64,000 nt of DNA, from contig JAPYTQ010000019.1 in the NCBI GenBank assembly GCA_029941905.1, forward strand, positions 29,000-92,999. Direction: 5' to 3'. Source of the stretch: JAHRVQ01 sp029941905 (GTDB lineage Bacteria; Pseudomonadota; Gammaproteobacteria; Pseudomonadales; Azotimanducaceae). Position 1 is the first letter of the stretch. Every line of letters begins with the position of its first letter. The position numbers and the translations under genes are program-made. Shown one piece after another: positions 53,892 through 62,171 of the stretch. The notes below the pieces were generated by a model that was not told the origin of the DNA, made no database searches, and saw only the letters and a program-made list of their open reading frames with translations.

Positions 53892-55790
53892 ATGGTCAAA
53901 CAACCTCACGATCCCATCGAGCCCTACAAAGGAAAAGAGTCTTACGTATTTGTTAGTTATTCACATAAAGACACGGAAGCGGTTTATTCTGAAATTCGCT
54001 GGTTAAAGCAACTCAATATCAAAGTCTGGTTCGACAAAGGGATTGAGCCTGGTTCAGAGTGGTCTGACACACTTGCAACTGCTATTAGTGGTTGCGCAAT
54101 GTTCGTTTATTATATCACGCCGAACTCAGTCAACTCGGAGCATTGTCGTCGAGAAGTCAGTTTCGCCAACAATAAGTCTTTACCTGTCCTGGGGGTCTAC
54201 CTGCATCCAACCGAGCTACCAGGCGGATTGCAACTGTCTCTTGGCAATCGACAGCTGATATCAAAATCAGAACTCTCGAAATCTGAATATCAAAACAAAC
54301 TTCTGAGCGTGTTGTCAGTCGCTGTTTCTGCGGCCGATAGAGAAGTCAGCGGCTCTGTGGACCAAAAACAAATATCTGTCATGGACCCACGTAAAGGCAT
54401 ACTCGTTTTACCTTTCGTAAATCGCTCCAGGGAGGAGGATTCCGATTATATAGGTGAAGGGATTGCTGACGAAATCATGGCAGCGCTCTCTCGACTTGAG
54501 GTACTCCGTGTTATTTCAAGAAACTCCGCCACACAGATCGCCCATGAAGAGCTCGATTTAACCTCAATTGGACATCAGCTCAATGTTCAGTACCTGCTCC
54601 AGGGAAGCGTACAGAAATCCGGTTCCAAGCTTCGTATCACTGCCCAACTACCGGACACTGAATCAGGTGAGTTGCTATGGGCAGACAAATGGAACAGCAA
54701 CCTCGATCAAATTTTCAACATCCAGGAGACAATCGCCAGGGCGGTCGTGGATGCACTGAATGTTCAGTTAAACTCCAACCAGGAAGCTCAGCTCTCGAAT
54801 CGACCGATTCCCAATATCCATGCCTACGAGTACTACTTGCGTGCCCGCCAATTAATCTACAACTACACCCCAACTGCACTTGCGCAGGCTTTGGACTACC
54901 TTAACCGTGGCCAGCAACTCATCGGTGAAAATGCACACATCACCGCTGCCGTCGGCTATGTTCATTGGCAGTATTACAATGCTGGAATCGAGCTGGACCC
55001 TGAACATCTGAAGGCAACACATGATTGTGCCGACCGGTTGTTTGCATTGGATTCAGAATCAACCGATGCGCACCGGCTGATGGGTTTGGTAAGCATGTTG
55101 GAGAAGGGGGCCATTCAAACTTCCGTCAGGCATCTAAAACTAGCCCTGGATGGTGATGCCAATGATACAGATGCACTTTTTTGGCTGGCACTATTTTATG
55201 GCTTCGCGGGTCGGATTTCCTCGGGTCAGGCCCTGGTTGAACGATTGCTCGCGATAGATCCTTTAACGACACTACCCCAGATACTACCTGGATTCCTCGA
55301 TATGATGGATGGCAATCTTGAACGAGGGCGCGCTCGATTGTTAAAAGGTCACAATTTGAATGAGGGAAATCCGATCACGACCCTCGCCTATGGCCAGGTA
55401 CTCGCGATGAATGCGAATCTGGAGGAAGCGGAGGAAGTATTCTCATTGTTGAACGAATTTGTGCCGGACAGTTTTCTATCGCAGTTGGGCAAGTTCTATA
55501 TCTATGCGATGCATAAGGATAAAGATGCAGCACTATCAGTCGCCACTAAGGAGTTTCAGCAGGAGGCAAGTTCTGACCCGCACTATGCCTGGGGATTGGC
55601 GCACTGTTTCTCTCTCATTCAGGCAAAGGCCGAAGCATTCGAATGGCTTCAGATTGCCATTCAGAATGGTTTTTGGAACTACCCATTGCTGTCTGAGCAC
55701 GATCCGCTACTGGCATTTGTTCGTTCTGACGAGCGCTTTGCAGAGCTCATGGACGATCTCAAAACCAAATGGATCTATTTCGAGGTTTAG
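53892..55790 (+). CDS. TIR-FlgO/TolB-TPR protein
   Basis: 632 residues, with GGAGTAGGA before the ATG. TIR domain at residues 17-145 (YVFVSYSHKDTEAVYSEIRW, IKVWFDKGIEPGSEW, EHCRREVSFANNKSLPVLGV) with Glu88 at the catalytic-Glu position. Then a FlgO/TolB-N-like domain at about 168-290 (ILVLPFVNRSREEDSDYIGE, VISRNSATQI, VQYLLQGSVQKSG) and TPR-like helices to the end. No membrane helix, unlike the TIR protein at 50000. TIR plus FlgO plus TPR joins modules usually found in adenylate-cyclase-type sensors with a TIR in the place of the cyclase. It is coupled to the HDO gene. Confidence 0.9.
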   Translation: MVKQPHDPIEPYKGKESYVFVSYSHKDTEAVYSEIRWLKQLNIKVWFDKGIEPGSEWSDTLATAISGCAMFVYYITPNSVNSEHCRREVSFANNKSLPVLGVYLHPTELPGGLQLSLGNRQLISKSELSKSEYQNKLLSVLSVAVSAADREVSGSVDQKQISVMDPRKGILVLPFVNRSREEDSDYIGEGIADEIMAALSRLEVLRVISRNSATQIAHEELDLTSIGHQLNVQYLLQGSVQKSGSKLRITAQLPDTESGELLWADKWNSNLDQIFNIQETIARAVVDALNVQLNSNQEAQLSNRPIPNIHAYEYYLRARQLIYNYTPTALAQALDYLNRGQQLIGENAHITAAVGYVHWQYYNAGIELDPEHLKATHDCADRLFALDSESTDAHRLMGLVSMLEKGAIQTSVRHLKLALDGDANDTDALFWLALFYGFAGRISSGQALVERLLAIDPLTTLPQILPGFLDMMDGNLERGRARLLKGHNLNEGNPITTLAYGQVLAMNANLEEAEEVFSLLNEFVPDSFLSQLGKFYIYAMHKDKDAALSVATKEFQQEASSDPHYAWGLAHCFSLIQAKAEAFEWLQIAIQNGFWNYPLLSEHDPLLAFVRSDERFAELMDDLKTKWIYFEV

Positions 55791-55795
55791 AAAAC

Positions 55796-55821
55796 TACGC
55801 TAGAGCATTACCTTAGAGCAT
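55796..55821. repeat. 13-bp tandem duplication over the stop of the 64-residue gene
   Basis: Two copies of TACSYTAGAGCAT (55796-55808 and 55809-55821). On the minus strand the second copy contains the last codons and TAA stop of the small gene at 55813. Confidence 0.8.
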
Positions 55822-56007
55822 GGTTACGTCAATCAGACCCTTGTCATCTTCCAGATATCCTTTCACCTTACCAAGTATCTTTTTCAGTTGCTTTAGTTCA
55901 TCTGCGGACAAAAGGTTCTCAATTTCCTTCTTGTCCTTACTCTTAAGTCGACCTTTCCCGAGAAATTCTTTACTAATCTGTTGAACGATGTCTTTCTTCG
56001 TGGCCAT
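55813..56007 (-). CDS. Small lysine-rich helical protein
   Basis: 64 residues from an ATG with GGAG nine nt upstream. Sequence begins MATKKDIVQQISKEFLGKGR and is rich in Lys, Glu and Leu (DKKEIENLLSADELKQLKKI), likely two or three amphipathic helices. No family recognised. It is convergent with the TIR-FlgO-TPR gene; the two stops are 25 bp apart. Support comes from the good ribosome site and amphipathic pattern. Confidence 0.6.
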   Translation of the reverse strand: MATKKDIVQQISKEFLGKGRLKSKDKKEIENLLSADELKQLKKILGKVKGYLEDDKGLIDVTML

Positions 56008-56196
56008 TTTTTTATTCTCCGGTTTTTTAGGTTGTCACGGTCTGATCATCCAACGCAGGCCTACAAATTTCAAGTCCCTTAAGGAAAATTATGCAAGGCA
56101 AGCCGCAGATATCGCTCACAAGACTCTCCAAGCATAGTAATCAGCACATCAATCACTGTCACGTGCAGCAAGATAAGAGTGCACGTTCATGTTAAC

Positions 56197-57726
56197 TCAT
56201 TCATGAAAGTGTACTGTCACGATTCGACTTGGGCCTTCTTCTATTTTAACAAGCATCACAAGCTCTTCCCTCTTGTCTCCATCAAGATCTTCTGCCTGAA
56301 CAACTTCTCTGACACCAGGCAACCAGGTGGGCAAGGTAAGCGGTACTGATATCGCCCTATCTGAAAACACCTTACTTGAGCCATCACCAGGGAATATGCC
56401 TACTGTTTCAGCATTCTCCTGCACCAACAAATCCTTCAAGCCATCACCGGTAACATCGGCGATAATGATGGCGGGGATTGAAGTCTCACCTGTTGAAAAA
56501 TCAAAGGTCGCAGTGACCTTCCTGGTAAGATTTGGTTTTGGAGGATATAGGTTCTCTGCCATTTGATAAATCCCGGTATCAAGAGAAACCGTACCTGCGA
56601 TCAGTGCACGAATGATAGTTCCCAGCGAGATATTGATGGAAACGACCATCATCTCGGTAGTGCCATTGCCATCAATATCCTGTCGATCAGCACCGAATTG
56701 AATCCCCTTGGATAAAATGACTGAATCTGGTGTAGAGGGAAATGTCAATTCTCCCTTACTGTCTAGATCACCAAAATGGACGTCAATCCGTGTCTTTGTA
56801 CCGAACAGACCATCCACTTCAAATGCCTGGATAAGCAAATCTGCTACATTATCGCCGTTCAAGTCCTCAAAACCCGAGAGAATCTTTTCTTCGTTCTTCT
56901 CGTTGTCAGCTTCATCACCCAAACTTAATGTGAGATCCCCATTGTCACTGATACCATCGATTCCCAGATCAAATGCAACAGGGCTGCGGGAGTAGCTGCC
57001 TTCTGGGTTCTGATGATGGATCAGGAATTCGCCATCGGCTCTAAATGCCAGATCTTTAAACCCATCATTGTTGTGGTCGAGAAAATAGGCGTCCGCTGCA
57101 GTGAAGGCAACATAACGGTTAGAGCCAAGATTCATCATCGGTGATGGTCCAATGGTTACCGGTGTTGAAAACGATCCATCGCGATGCTGCATTGAAATTT
57201 GCCAGCCATCGAAGCCAGAGATCATTACATCGTCAAGCCCATCACCGTTCAGGTCGTTAAACACCTCAATTTTGGAAACTTTATCCCGCGATTCGCCCTT
57301 AAAAAAGGAACCGATTGTTAACAATGGTTCAAACTTCCGTGTCTCAGGGTCAAGAACCACGAGCGCCGGATTCTTGTATGCCACCAGCAGATTCCTGGCG
57401 CCTATGCGAGCGATATCGAAAAACTGTATATCCGGGTCCAGTCGCAGGTTCAGGTCGAGCGTCCACTTATTTCCCCAGGAATACATCGACAGATCGCGTT
57501 CTTCAGTCTTGTGATATTCAATCAATACCAACACAGCATTGGATACAGCAGTGGATGGCAGAAGGAAAAACTTCGCTTCTGTGTTTTCCGCGAGCGCGAT
57601 CTGGTCGAGTGTAACACTCAACTCGGAAGCCGTCGTGAAGCATGAAGAAAACGTTGTAAATGAGAACAGCAGGAGTAGAGAGTATCGAGCTAAGGGGCGT
57701 CTGACGAAGTATCTGGGATAAAGCAT
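56197..57726 (-). CDS. Secreted FG-GAP/VCBS repeat protein
   Basis: 509 residues. Signal sequence YSLLLLFSFTTFSSC, possibly a lipobox at FSSC. The body carries at least six Asp-rich calcium-binding repeat motifs of integrin-like beta-propellers: DLNGDGLDDVMI, DHNNDGFKDLAF, DLNGDNVADLLI, DIDGNGTTEMMV, DVTGDGLKDLLV and DLDGDKREELVM. A seven-bladed propeller on the cell surface or in the periplasm, probably for binding rather than catalysis. Flanked by noncoding gaps; it lies at the outer edge of the attC array but has no attC of its own. Confidence 0.87.
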   Translation of the reverse strand: MLYPRYFVRRPLARYSLLLLFSFTTFSSCFTTASELSVTLDQIALAENTEAKFFLLPSTAVSNAVLVLIEYHKTEERDLSMYSWGNKWTLDLNLRLDPDIQFFDIARIGARNLLVAYKNPALVVLDPETRKFEPLLTIGSFFKGESRDKVSKIEVFNDLNGDGLDDVMISGFDGWQISMQHRDGSFSTPVTIGPSPMMNLGSNRYVAFTAADAYFLDHNNDGFKDLAFRADGEFLIHHQNPEGSYSRSPVAFDLGIDGISDNGDLTLSLGDEADNEKNEEKILSGFEDLNGDNVADLLIQAFEVDGLFGTKTRIDVHFGDLDSKGELTFPSTPDSVILSKGIQFGADRQDIDGNGTTEMMVVSINISLGTIIRALIAGTVSLDTGIYQMAENLYPPKPNLTRKVTATFDFSTGETSIPAIIIADVTGDGLKDLLVQENAETVGIFPGDGSSKVFSDRAISVPLTLPTWLPGVREVVQAEDLDGDKREELVMLVKIEEGPSRIVTVHFHE

Positions 57727-57971
57727 AGAATTCCAATTCGCACTGTCGTTATCAATAACGAAATTCAGACAAGGCGTTGAGAACTAAGTTCACTTTTCTG
57801 CGATCACTCCTGAATCGCCACACTTGAACAGTGGTTGGCTAAACGCTATGAATCGCGATATCTCCATGCGAATTTGCCAATTGCCTCCAACCGAATAGAA
57901 CCAATGAACTCGCCAAGATTACCCAGTTCAGATAGAGTCATGGTCTGTTTCTCCGTCTGGGGTCATTGGTT

Positions 57972-58163
57972 GCCTAACGCCAAGTTGACGGGCCGCATTT
58001 TGAAGCGAAGTAGCAAGACGATCGCAGGGAGCGAAGCTGAGAGGCAGGACGCGATTAACCATAAACCCGTGGCCAAAAACACTTGACCACTACAATAAAC
58101 AGAAATGAACTAGTGTAATATTAAACCTGCAACAGCTATTCAATCCTAACCTTCATGTTAGGC
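57972..58163 (-). repeat. attC site A (integron recombination site), 192 bp
   Basis: Outer 7-bp cores are exact inverses, GCCTAAC at 57972-57978 and GTTAGGC at 58157-58163. The inner arms AAGTTGA and AAGGTTAG pair with one extra base, as in the L boxes of attC sites. Read on the minus strand it ends in GTTAGGC, the cassette cut site. The 192-bp length is longer than most attC sites, so the middle could contain an extra insertion. Confidence 0.65.
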
Positions 58164-58347
58164 GTCCGCTCCAATTTGTCGAATTTTCTGATTACGCGAC
58201 ACCAAGTAGAGTGGAAATCCCATAGCCACACCCGGAATGATACCCAAAACTAAACAAATCCGCCCGGCCTGACTGAATATACTTTGGCTTCATATGATAC
58301 CCAGATAGCTAGTGCTACCCAGCATAGTATTACATCCACCGACTCTT

Positions 58348-58659
58348 TCACTCATCTATTGTTACCTCTGTCGGGGCGCCTGACGTTTCCATAATGGGCG
58401 TGGAGCCGTAGGCGGAGCGTCCCAGCCACGTAGATGATGCACCTCCGGCGAATGCAAGAAGCGACAATTCAAGGTCACCGGGTGTCATGGGAATAATGAT
58501 TGGTAGTAGGATTGATACTATCGTAGTAAACGGTATACCCCAAACACAGATCCACAAAGATCCCTCATATAGGGTTCCAAATTCATAAAATGAACCGCTG
58601 ATAGAAGACACCCAGGCCGCTACCAAATATACGCCCATCCATTTTAAGAATTTCTTCAC
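58348..58659 (-). CDS. Cassette gene: small membrane protein
   Basis: 103 residues from a GTG start. Three hydrophobic stretches: FLKWMGVYLVAAWVSSISG, SLWICVWGIPFTTIVSILLP and LLAFAGGASSTWLG. No family recognised. It lies between attC sites B and A in the orientation expected of an integron cassette gene (attC A follows 185 bp past the stop). Confidence 0.65.
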   Translation of the reverse strand: MKKFLKWMGVYLVAAWVSSISGSFYEFGTLYEGSLWICVWGIPFTTIVSILLPIIIPMTPGDLELSLLAFAGGASSTWLGRSAYGSTPIMETSGAPTEVTIDE

Positions 58660-58671
58660 CTAAACCCAGAC

Positions 58672-58752
58672 ATATAACACCCAGTTAAGCGTCAAACTGC
58701 AAAGCAGTTTGTCCGAACGACAGAAGGGAGTGACTTCAACTGCATGTTAGGT
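58672..58752 (-). repeat. attC site B (integron recombination site), 81 bp
   Basis: On the minus strand it starts with ACCTAAC (58752-58746), a perfect RYYYAAC core, and ends with GTTATAT (58678-58672). The arms CAGTTGAAG and, inverted, CAGTTAAGC pair with one unpaired base. An internal perfect 8-bp hairpin (CAAACTGC, AAA loop) lies at 58691-58709. The stop of the SRPBCC gene falls inside the site, as is common for cassettes. Confidence 0.72.
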
Positions 58753-59255
58753 ACGCATCACGAGGTACTTCAGATAGAGTCTTTAGCGTATTATTAACAG
58801 CTTCATATCTAGATTCAAAGTCCTTCTTGAAGCGATTAAAAATGAACAATGGAATCACCCCGGTGAAATCTTCACCTTGAATGAAGTGAACATTACCTGC
58901 CGGTGTCTCTTCGATGATGAAATAGTGTTCTCCATCAAAGAGACCAGGAATCAGAAGCCTCCCATCTCAATTCTGACTCTCTTTCCACCACCAATAGTGT
59001 AAACACAAAATCTTGTCCTGACTTTTTGCCTGTGCCGCGTAATGGAGCGCCAGCAATAAGTTCGGCAGAGAGTTTTGTAATTGATGGGTGCCAACTAGGA
59101 TAATTTTCAAAGTCGACGAGGTGAGACCATACGACTTGTGGTGGTGCCTTTATCACAATTTCTGTATGGACGTTATGTCTGTAGTTAGCACCCACAGTGT
59201 ATACCACAGCGACAAAGCCGATGAGAGCTAGTGCAATCTTTGAAAGTGTATTCAC
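58736..59255 (-). pseudogene. Cassette gene: SRPBCC-domain protein with one frameshift
   Basis: The first frame (59255-58935, 106 codons) holds a signal anchor (ALALIGFVAVVYTVGANY) and the first half of an SRPBCC/polyketide-cyclase domain (TEIVIKAPPQVVWSHLVDFE, NYPSWHPSITKL). At about 58965 the sense continues in another frame: RLLIPGLFDGEHYFIIEETP, GNVHFIQGEDFTGVIPLFIF, ending DAYLTCS at 58736. A single base deletion explains it. The intact form would be about 172 residues of a ligand-binding START-like fold. Confidence 0.75.
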
Positions 59256-59282
59256 TATATTCTCAACATCTTCTTTACAGGT

Positions 59283-59366
59283 GTGCCTAACGCAAAGCTA
59301 AGCGGCGTGCGTCAGCACGTCCGGTGGAGGCGCTTAGCGCCGGAACGAACTTTAGCGTTTTGTTAT
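59283..59366 (-). repeat. attC site C (integron recombination site), 84 bp
   Basis: On the minus strand the site runs from ACATAAC (59366-59360) to GTTAGGC (59289-59283), the latter a perfect GTTRRRY core. Inner arms ACGCTAAAG and CTTAGCTTTGCG are inversely complementary with one unpaired base. The centre carries a hairpin, CGTGC with GCACG. Length is typical. Confidence 0.75.
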
Positions 59367-59383
59367 GTGCCGGCCGCCACGTT

Positions 59384-59917
59384 TTATTGTGATTTGAGTT
59401 CGACCTCCATTTCCACAGCTTCCTGAATTTGGTTGTAGTCGTCAATGGTAAATCCTGGCCTTTCATCTAAGATTTGATTCACTAGATCTATGACATCTGA
59501 TGGTTCTCGGCCAGCAACATAAATCTTCCACCAAGCACGAGCATAAGGATTGTTAAAGATGAAAGGAGCTTCAGATTTTACTCGCTGTTGCCATTCTTCC
59601 TCAATTAGCCCCTGCTGTGAAAGTTGGTAAAGTGTATCCCAGTGCTGTCTTGCCGACCATAGATAAGCATCGATAACTCTCTGTTCTTCTAACGTCAGTT
59701 CTGTAGGGGATTCGAGTGCTTCTGCCCACACTACTGCCGGATTTTCTCCCAACATAGCTTGCTCATATTGTGCATAAGCCAATCCTTCTTCGAAAAGTAA
59801 TTGTGTTTTTAAAAGTTGGGAGTTTTGTCTTATCTGAACGCCGACTAGTATAAGTCCGGCAATGATTCCGGCGCTGGCGCCGAATTCTAACCAAACTTTA
59901 AATTTTGACATATTCAT
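59384..59917 (-). CDS. Cassette gene: single-TM protein of unknown function
   Basis: 177 residues. An N-terminal helix (FGASAGIIAGLILVGVQI) is followed by a helical soluble part (LLKTQLLFEEGLAYAQYEQA, RVIDAYLWSARQHWDTLYQL) and NPYARAWWKIYV. It looks like a widespread family of small hypothetical proteins common in integron cassettes and marine genomes, with no known activity. attC C starts 18 bp after its stop. A half-site GTTATGT on the minus strand at 59984-59978 marks the probable upstream cassette boundary. Confidence 0.75.
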   Translation of the reverse strand: MNMSKFKVWLEFGASAGIIAGLILVGVQIRQNSQLLKTQLLFEEGLAYAQYEQAMLGENPAVVWAEALESPTELTLEEQRVIDAYLWSARQHWDTLYQLSQQGLIEEEWQQRVKSEAPFIFNNPYARAWWKIYVAGREPSDVIDLVNQILDERPGFTIDDYNQIQEAVEMEVELKSQ

Positions 59918-60206
59918 TTAGGAATTCGCTTAAAACACTAGCTTAGCTCTCACACAAAATATCTGAAGAATCTAGGTACATAACAAGATAGTAGCCGGAA
60001 CAATTTCACTATACCCCGGCACTCTGTGTTTTCTTCACTAATTTCAACCATTTAGATGAACCCACTCGTATTGGGTTGTTCTTTGGCCGCCTACCTTGAA
60101 CGAAAAGCGGCGATGTGGCTGTCCATCCCGAACAAACACGGACAATCAGCCAACTACCCTGGAGACCACGCCAGCTATCGATCTGATCTCACATATCATA
60201 ACCAAT

Positions 60207-61286
60207 CTAACTCTCGTCGAACATTGCAGCTTTTGATGTTTCCGAATAATCGTCAATGCCGGTTTCACTGCGCATTTCCTCAGTTCGGTCCGCTGTTGCC
60301 CGGTCCAGAGGGAGACCGGTGGCATTTGCTATTTTTGTAATGCCGTTAAATCCAGCGGCAATTGTGACGGCATCGACCAGTCCTTGAGTACCCAATACGG
60401 GTTGCACGGCTTCTCTCATCCTGGCTAAAGCAAGGGGGTCGCCGAGGTAAACAGCTTCTGACACCAGTAGTAGTTCCTTTTCATGCTCGACGCCAACTTC
60501 GCCCTCGCCCCCGGTCACGACGCCAAGGTTCAGTGATTGATTCGATGAGACACTGCTTTCACGAAGCAGCATGGTATGAGTAGAAGTTCAGTAGAAGCAG
60601 TCGTTGTACGAAGAAACCCGTGCTGCAATAAGCTCGACCTGGATACGTTGAAGTTCAAAATTCATCTTGTCCAGGCCGTAGTGACACCGCATCAGGCTGA
60701 AAAATTGCTGCACTGCCAGGGGTACAAGACCCATGGCACGGGCAATGTTTGGTACCGAAGGCAAACCAACCTCCGGTTCATCTTTCGGGGCTTGCATTAA
60801 GGGTAGCCAGGCACCCCCATCAATAACATCGGGGTTTTTCTCTTTATTCGGCTCACCAGCTGAAGGGGTTCCTTCTGGATTCAGCGGCGCGACGCCGATA
60901 CCTGTGGCGAAGCTATCAAGGATAATCCCCATTGCGACCAGCCCAACAATCTCCACGTATTCCTCGGCACAGAGCCCTGTTGCCATAACTGATTTAAACC
61001 ATCGGCCGGTCAGTCGACCCGAGTCGGTCATGATACGATGAATCACTTCCACCACATTTGCTGGCAGATCGCCTGGCGAATCATGTTCGCCATCAAGTCC
61101 ATAGGGTGACAGGGCATTTTTTCTGGCTTCACAAAGCGTGCAGTTTGCGGCGAGTCTACTTTCGGCCAGAATCGCCAGGCGGTCTTTGGCGCAAAACCAG
61201 GTACCGGTTGTGAGGAAAACCTGCAAGGCAGCTTCGTGCCCTGTTTGCAGCGCGTCCCGGATGGGGAACGATTGTGCCTCATACAT
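60207..61286 (-). CDS. Two-domain AhpD-like selenoprotein with CxxU motif (in-frame UGA)
   Basis: Reading through TGA at 60590-60588 gives one 359-residue protein. The start ATG 61286 overlaps the LLM stop (ATGTATGA). The N-terminal AhpD/CMD-like domain has ANCTLCEARK (C49, C52). The C-terminal domain has YNDCFY-Sec-TSTHTMLL, with Cys230 and Sec233 replacing the CxxC of AhpD peroxidases, and the His three residues on. Downstream sequence (LIAARVSSYND before, and VYLGDPLALARMREAVQPVL after) is continuous with the family. AhpD proteins reduce alkyl hydroperoxides or partner proteins through this dithiol; Sec should raise reactivity. A SECIS-like hairpin follows the UGA. Gene callers split it at 60588. 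Confidence 0.88.
60550..60590 (-). promoter_or_regulatory. Bacterial SECIS-like hairpin of the AhpD-like gene
   Basis: After UGA (60590-60588) and 15 nt, AUGCUGCUU (60572-60564) pairs with AAGCAGUGU (60558-60550), nine base pairs including two G-U, around the loop CGUGA. The loop GU is 26-27 nt from the UGA, inside the range used by bacterial SelB. Confidence 0.75.
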
Positions 61287-62148
61287 CGTGTTGAACTGCT
61301 GAGAAATATTCCTCAATTCGTTTCAAATGGCCATCGACATCAGTATCGCCTGCATTGTGGGTCGCGATCGCCAGCTTAGTAGCGCCCAGTTCCTGCCACT
61401 TTCGTGCATGGGATTGCCAGCGTTCCGGGGTACCGCCACTATATTGAGCCTGGGCCTGAATTTCGAAATCATTCCAGACCTTGCCAGATTTCTCTCTTTC
61501 GGATTTCATTTGAGCAATGGCCTCTGCTGCCTGGCTATTGGCACCCATCAATGGCAGCCAGCCGTCTCCAATGCGTGCACAACGCGCTAACAACGCCGGG
61601 GCTGCGCCTCCGAACCAGATAGGAATGGGCTTCGACGGTCGTGGGTTGATACTGGCTTTTTCAATCCGGTGAAACTTGCCGGTAAAGTCCAGGGAGTCTT
61701 CCCCCCAGAGCGCCCTGAGCAATTCAACCTGTTCCGCCTGCCTGGCGCCTCGACGGGCAAAATCAATATTCAACGAATCGTACTCAATCTTGTTCCAGCC
61801 AGTGCCCACGCCTAATCGCAACCGATTATTTGACAGGATCGCGACTTCAGCAGCTTGTTTAGCAACCAACGCCGTCTGACGTTGTGGCAAAATGAGAACA
61901 GCCGTGACAAGTTCTATGGTTTCAGTAACGGCAGCAATAAAACCAAAGGTAGTAAGAGGTTCATGGAACTGTGTATCTTTGTCATAAGCCCCGCGAAAAC
62001 CTCCCTCGCGGTCCGGGTCTGCACCCAGGACGTGATCATAGATAAGCAGCTGTTTTGCTCCCAACGCTTCAGCGCCTTGCGCAAACGCCTTGATCGCACC
62101 AGGATCACTGCCTATTTCGTTGTGAGGTAATACAACACCAAACTCCAT
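61279..62148 (-). CDS. LLM-class flavin-dependent oxidoreductase (TIGR03619-like)
   Basis: 289 residues, with AAGGTG before the ATG. The luciferase-like barrel is shown by FGVVLPHNEIGSDPGAIKAF, IELVTAVLILPQRQTALVAK, LRLGVGTGWNKIEYDSL and PIPIWFGGAAPALLARCARI, ending DGWLPLMG. Reduced FMN or F420 is the likely cofactor. It is the middle gene of a three-gene operon, overlapping the selenoprotein gene by eight bases, so the selenoprotein may protect or complement its redox chemistry. Confidence 0.9.
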   Translation of the reverse strand: MEFGVVLPHNEIGSDPGAIKAFAQGAEALGAKQLLIYDHVLGADPDREGGFRGAYDKDTQFHEPLTTFGFIAAVTETIELVTAVLILPQRQTALVAKQAAEVAILSNNRLRLGVGTGWNKIEYDSLNIDFARRGARQAEQVELLRALWGEDSLDFTGKFHRIEKASINPRPSKPIPIWFGGAAPALLARCARIGDGWLPLMGANSQAAEAIAQMKSEREKSGKVWNDFEIQAQAQYSGGTPERWQSHARKWQELGATKLAIATHNAGDTDVDGHLKRIEEYFSAVQHDV

Positions 62149-62171
62149 TATTCACACCTTGTTTGTGTTTT

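Noticed and set aside
49747..55800. Classical defence island around the TIR genes
   Set aside because: No restriction, CBASS, Thoeris ThsA, toxin-antitoxin or phage genes are nearby; an anti-phage role is possible but not supported by context.
58935..58937. TGA of the SRPBCC gene as selenocysteine
   Set aside because: The downstream domain is in another reading frame, so read-through would not restore the protein.
60056..60340. Plus-strand ORF in the gap and opposite the AhpD-like gene
   Set aside because: Half of it is antisense to the well supported selenoprotein and the rest has no recognisable sequence.
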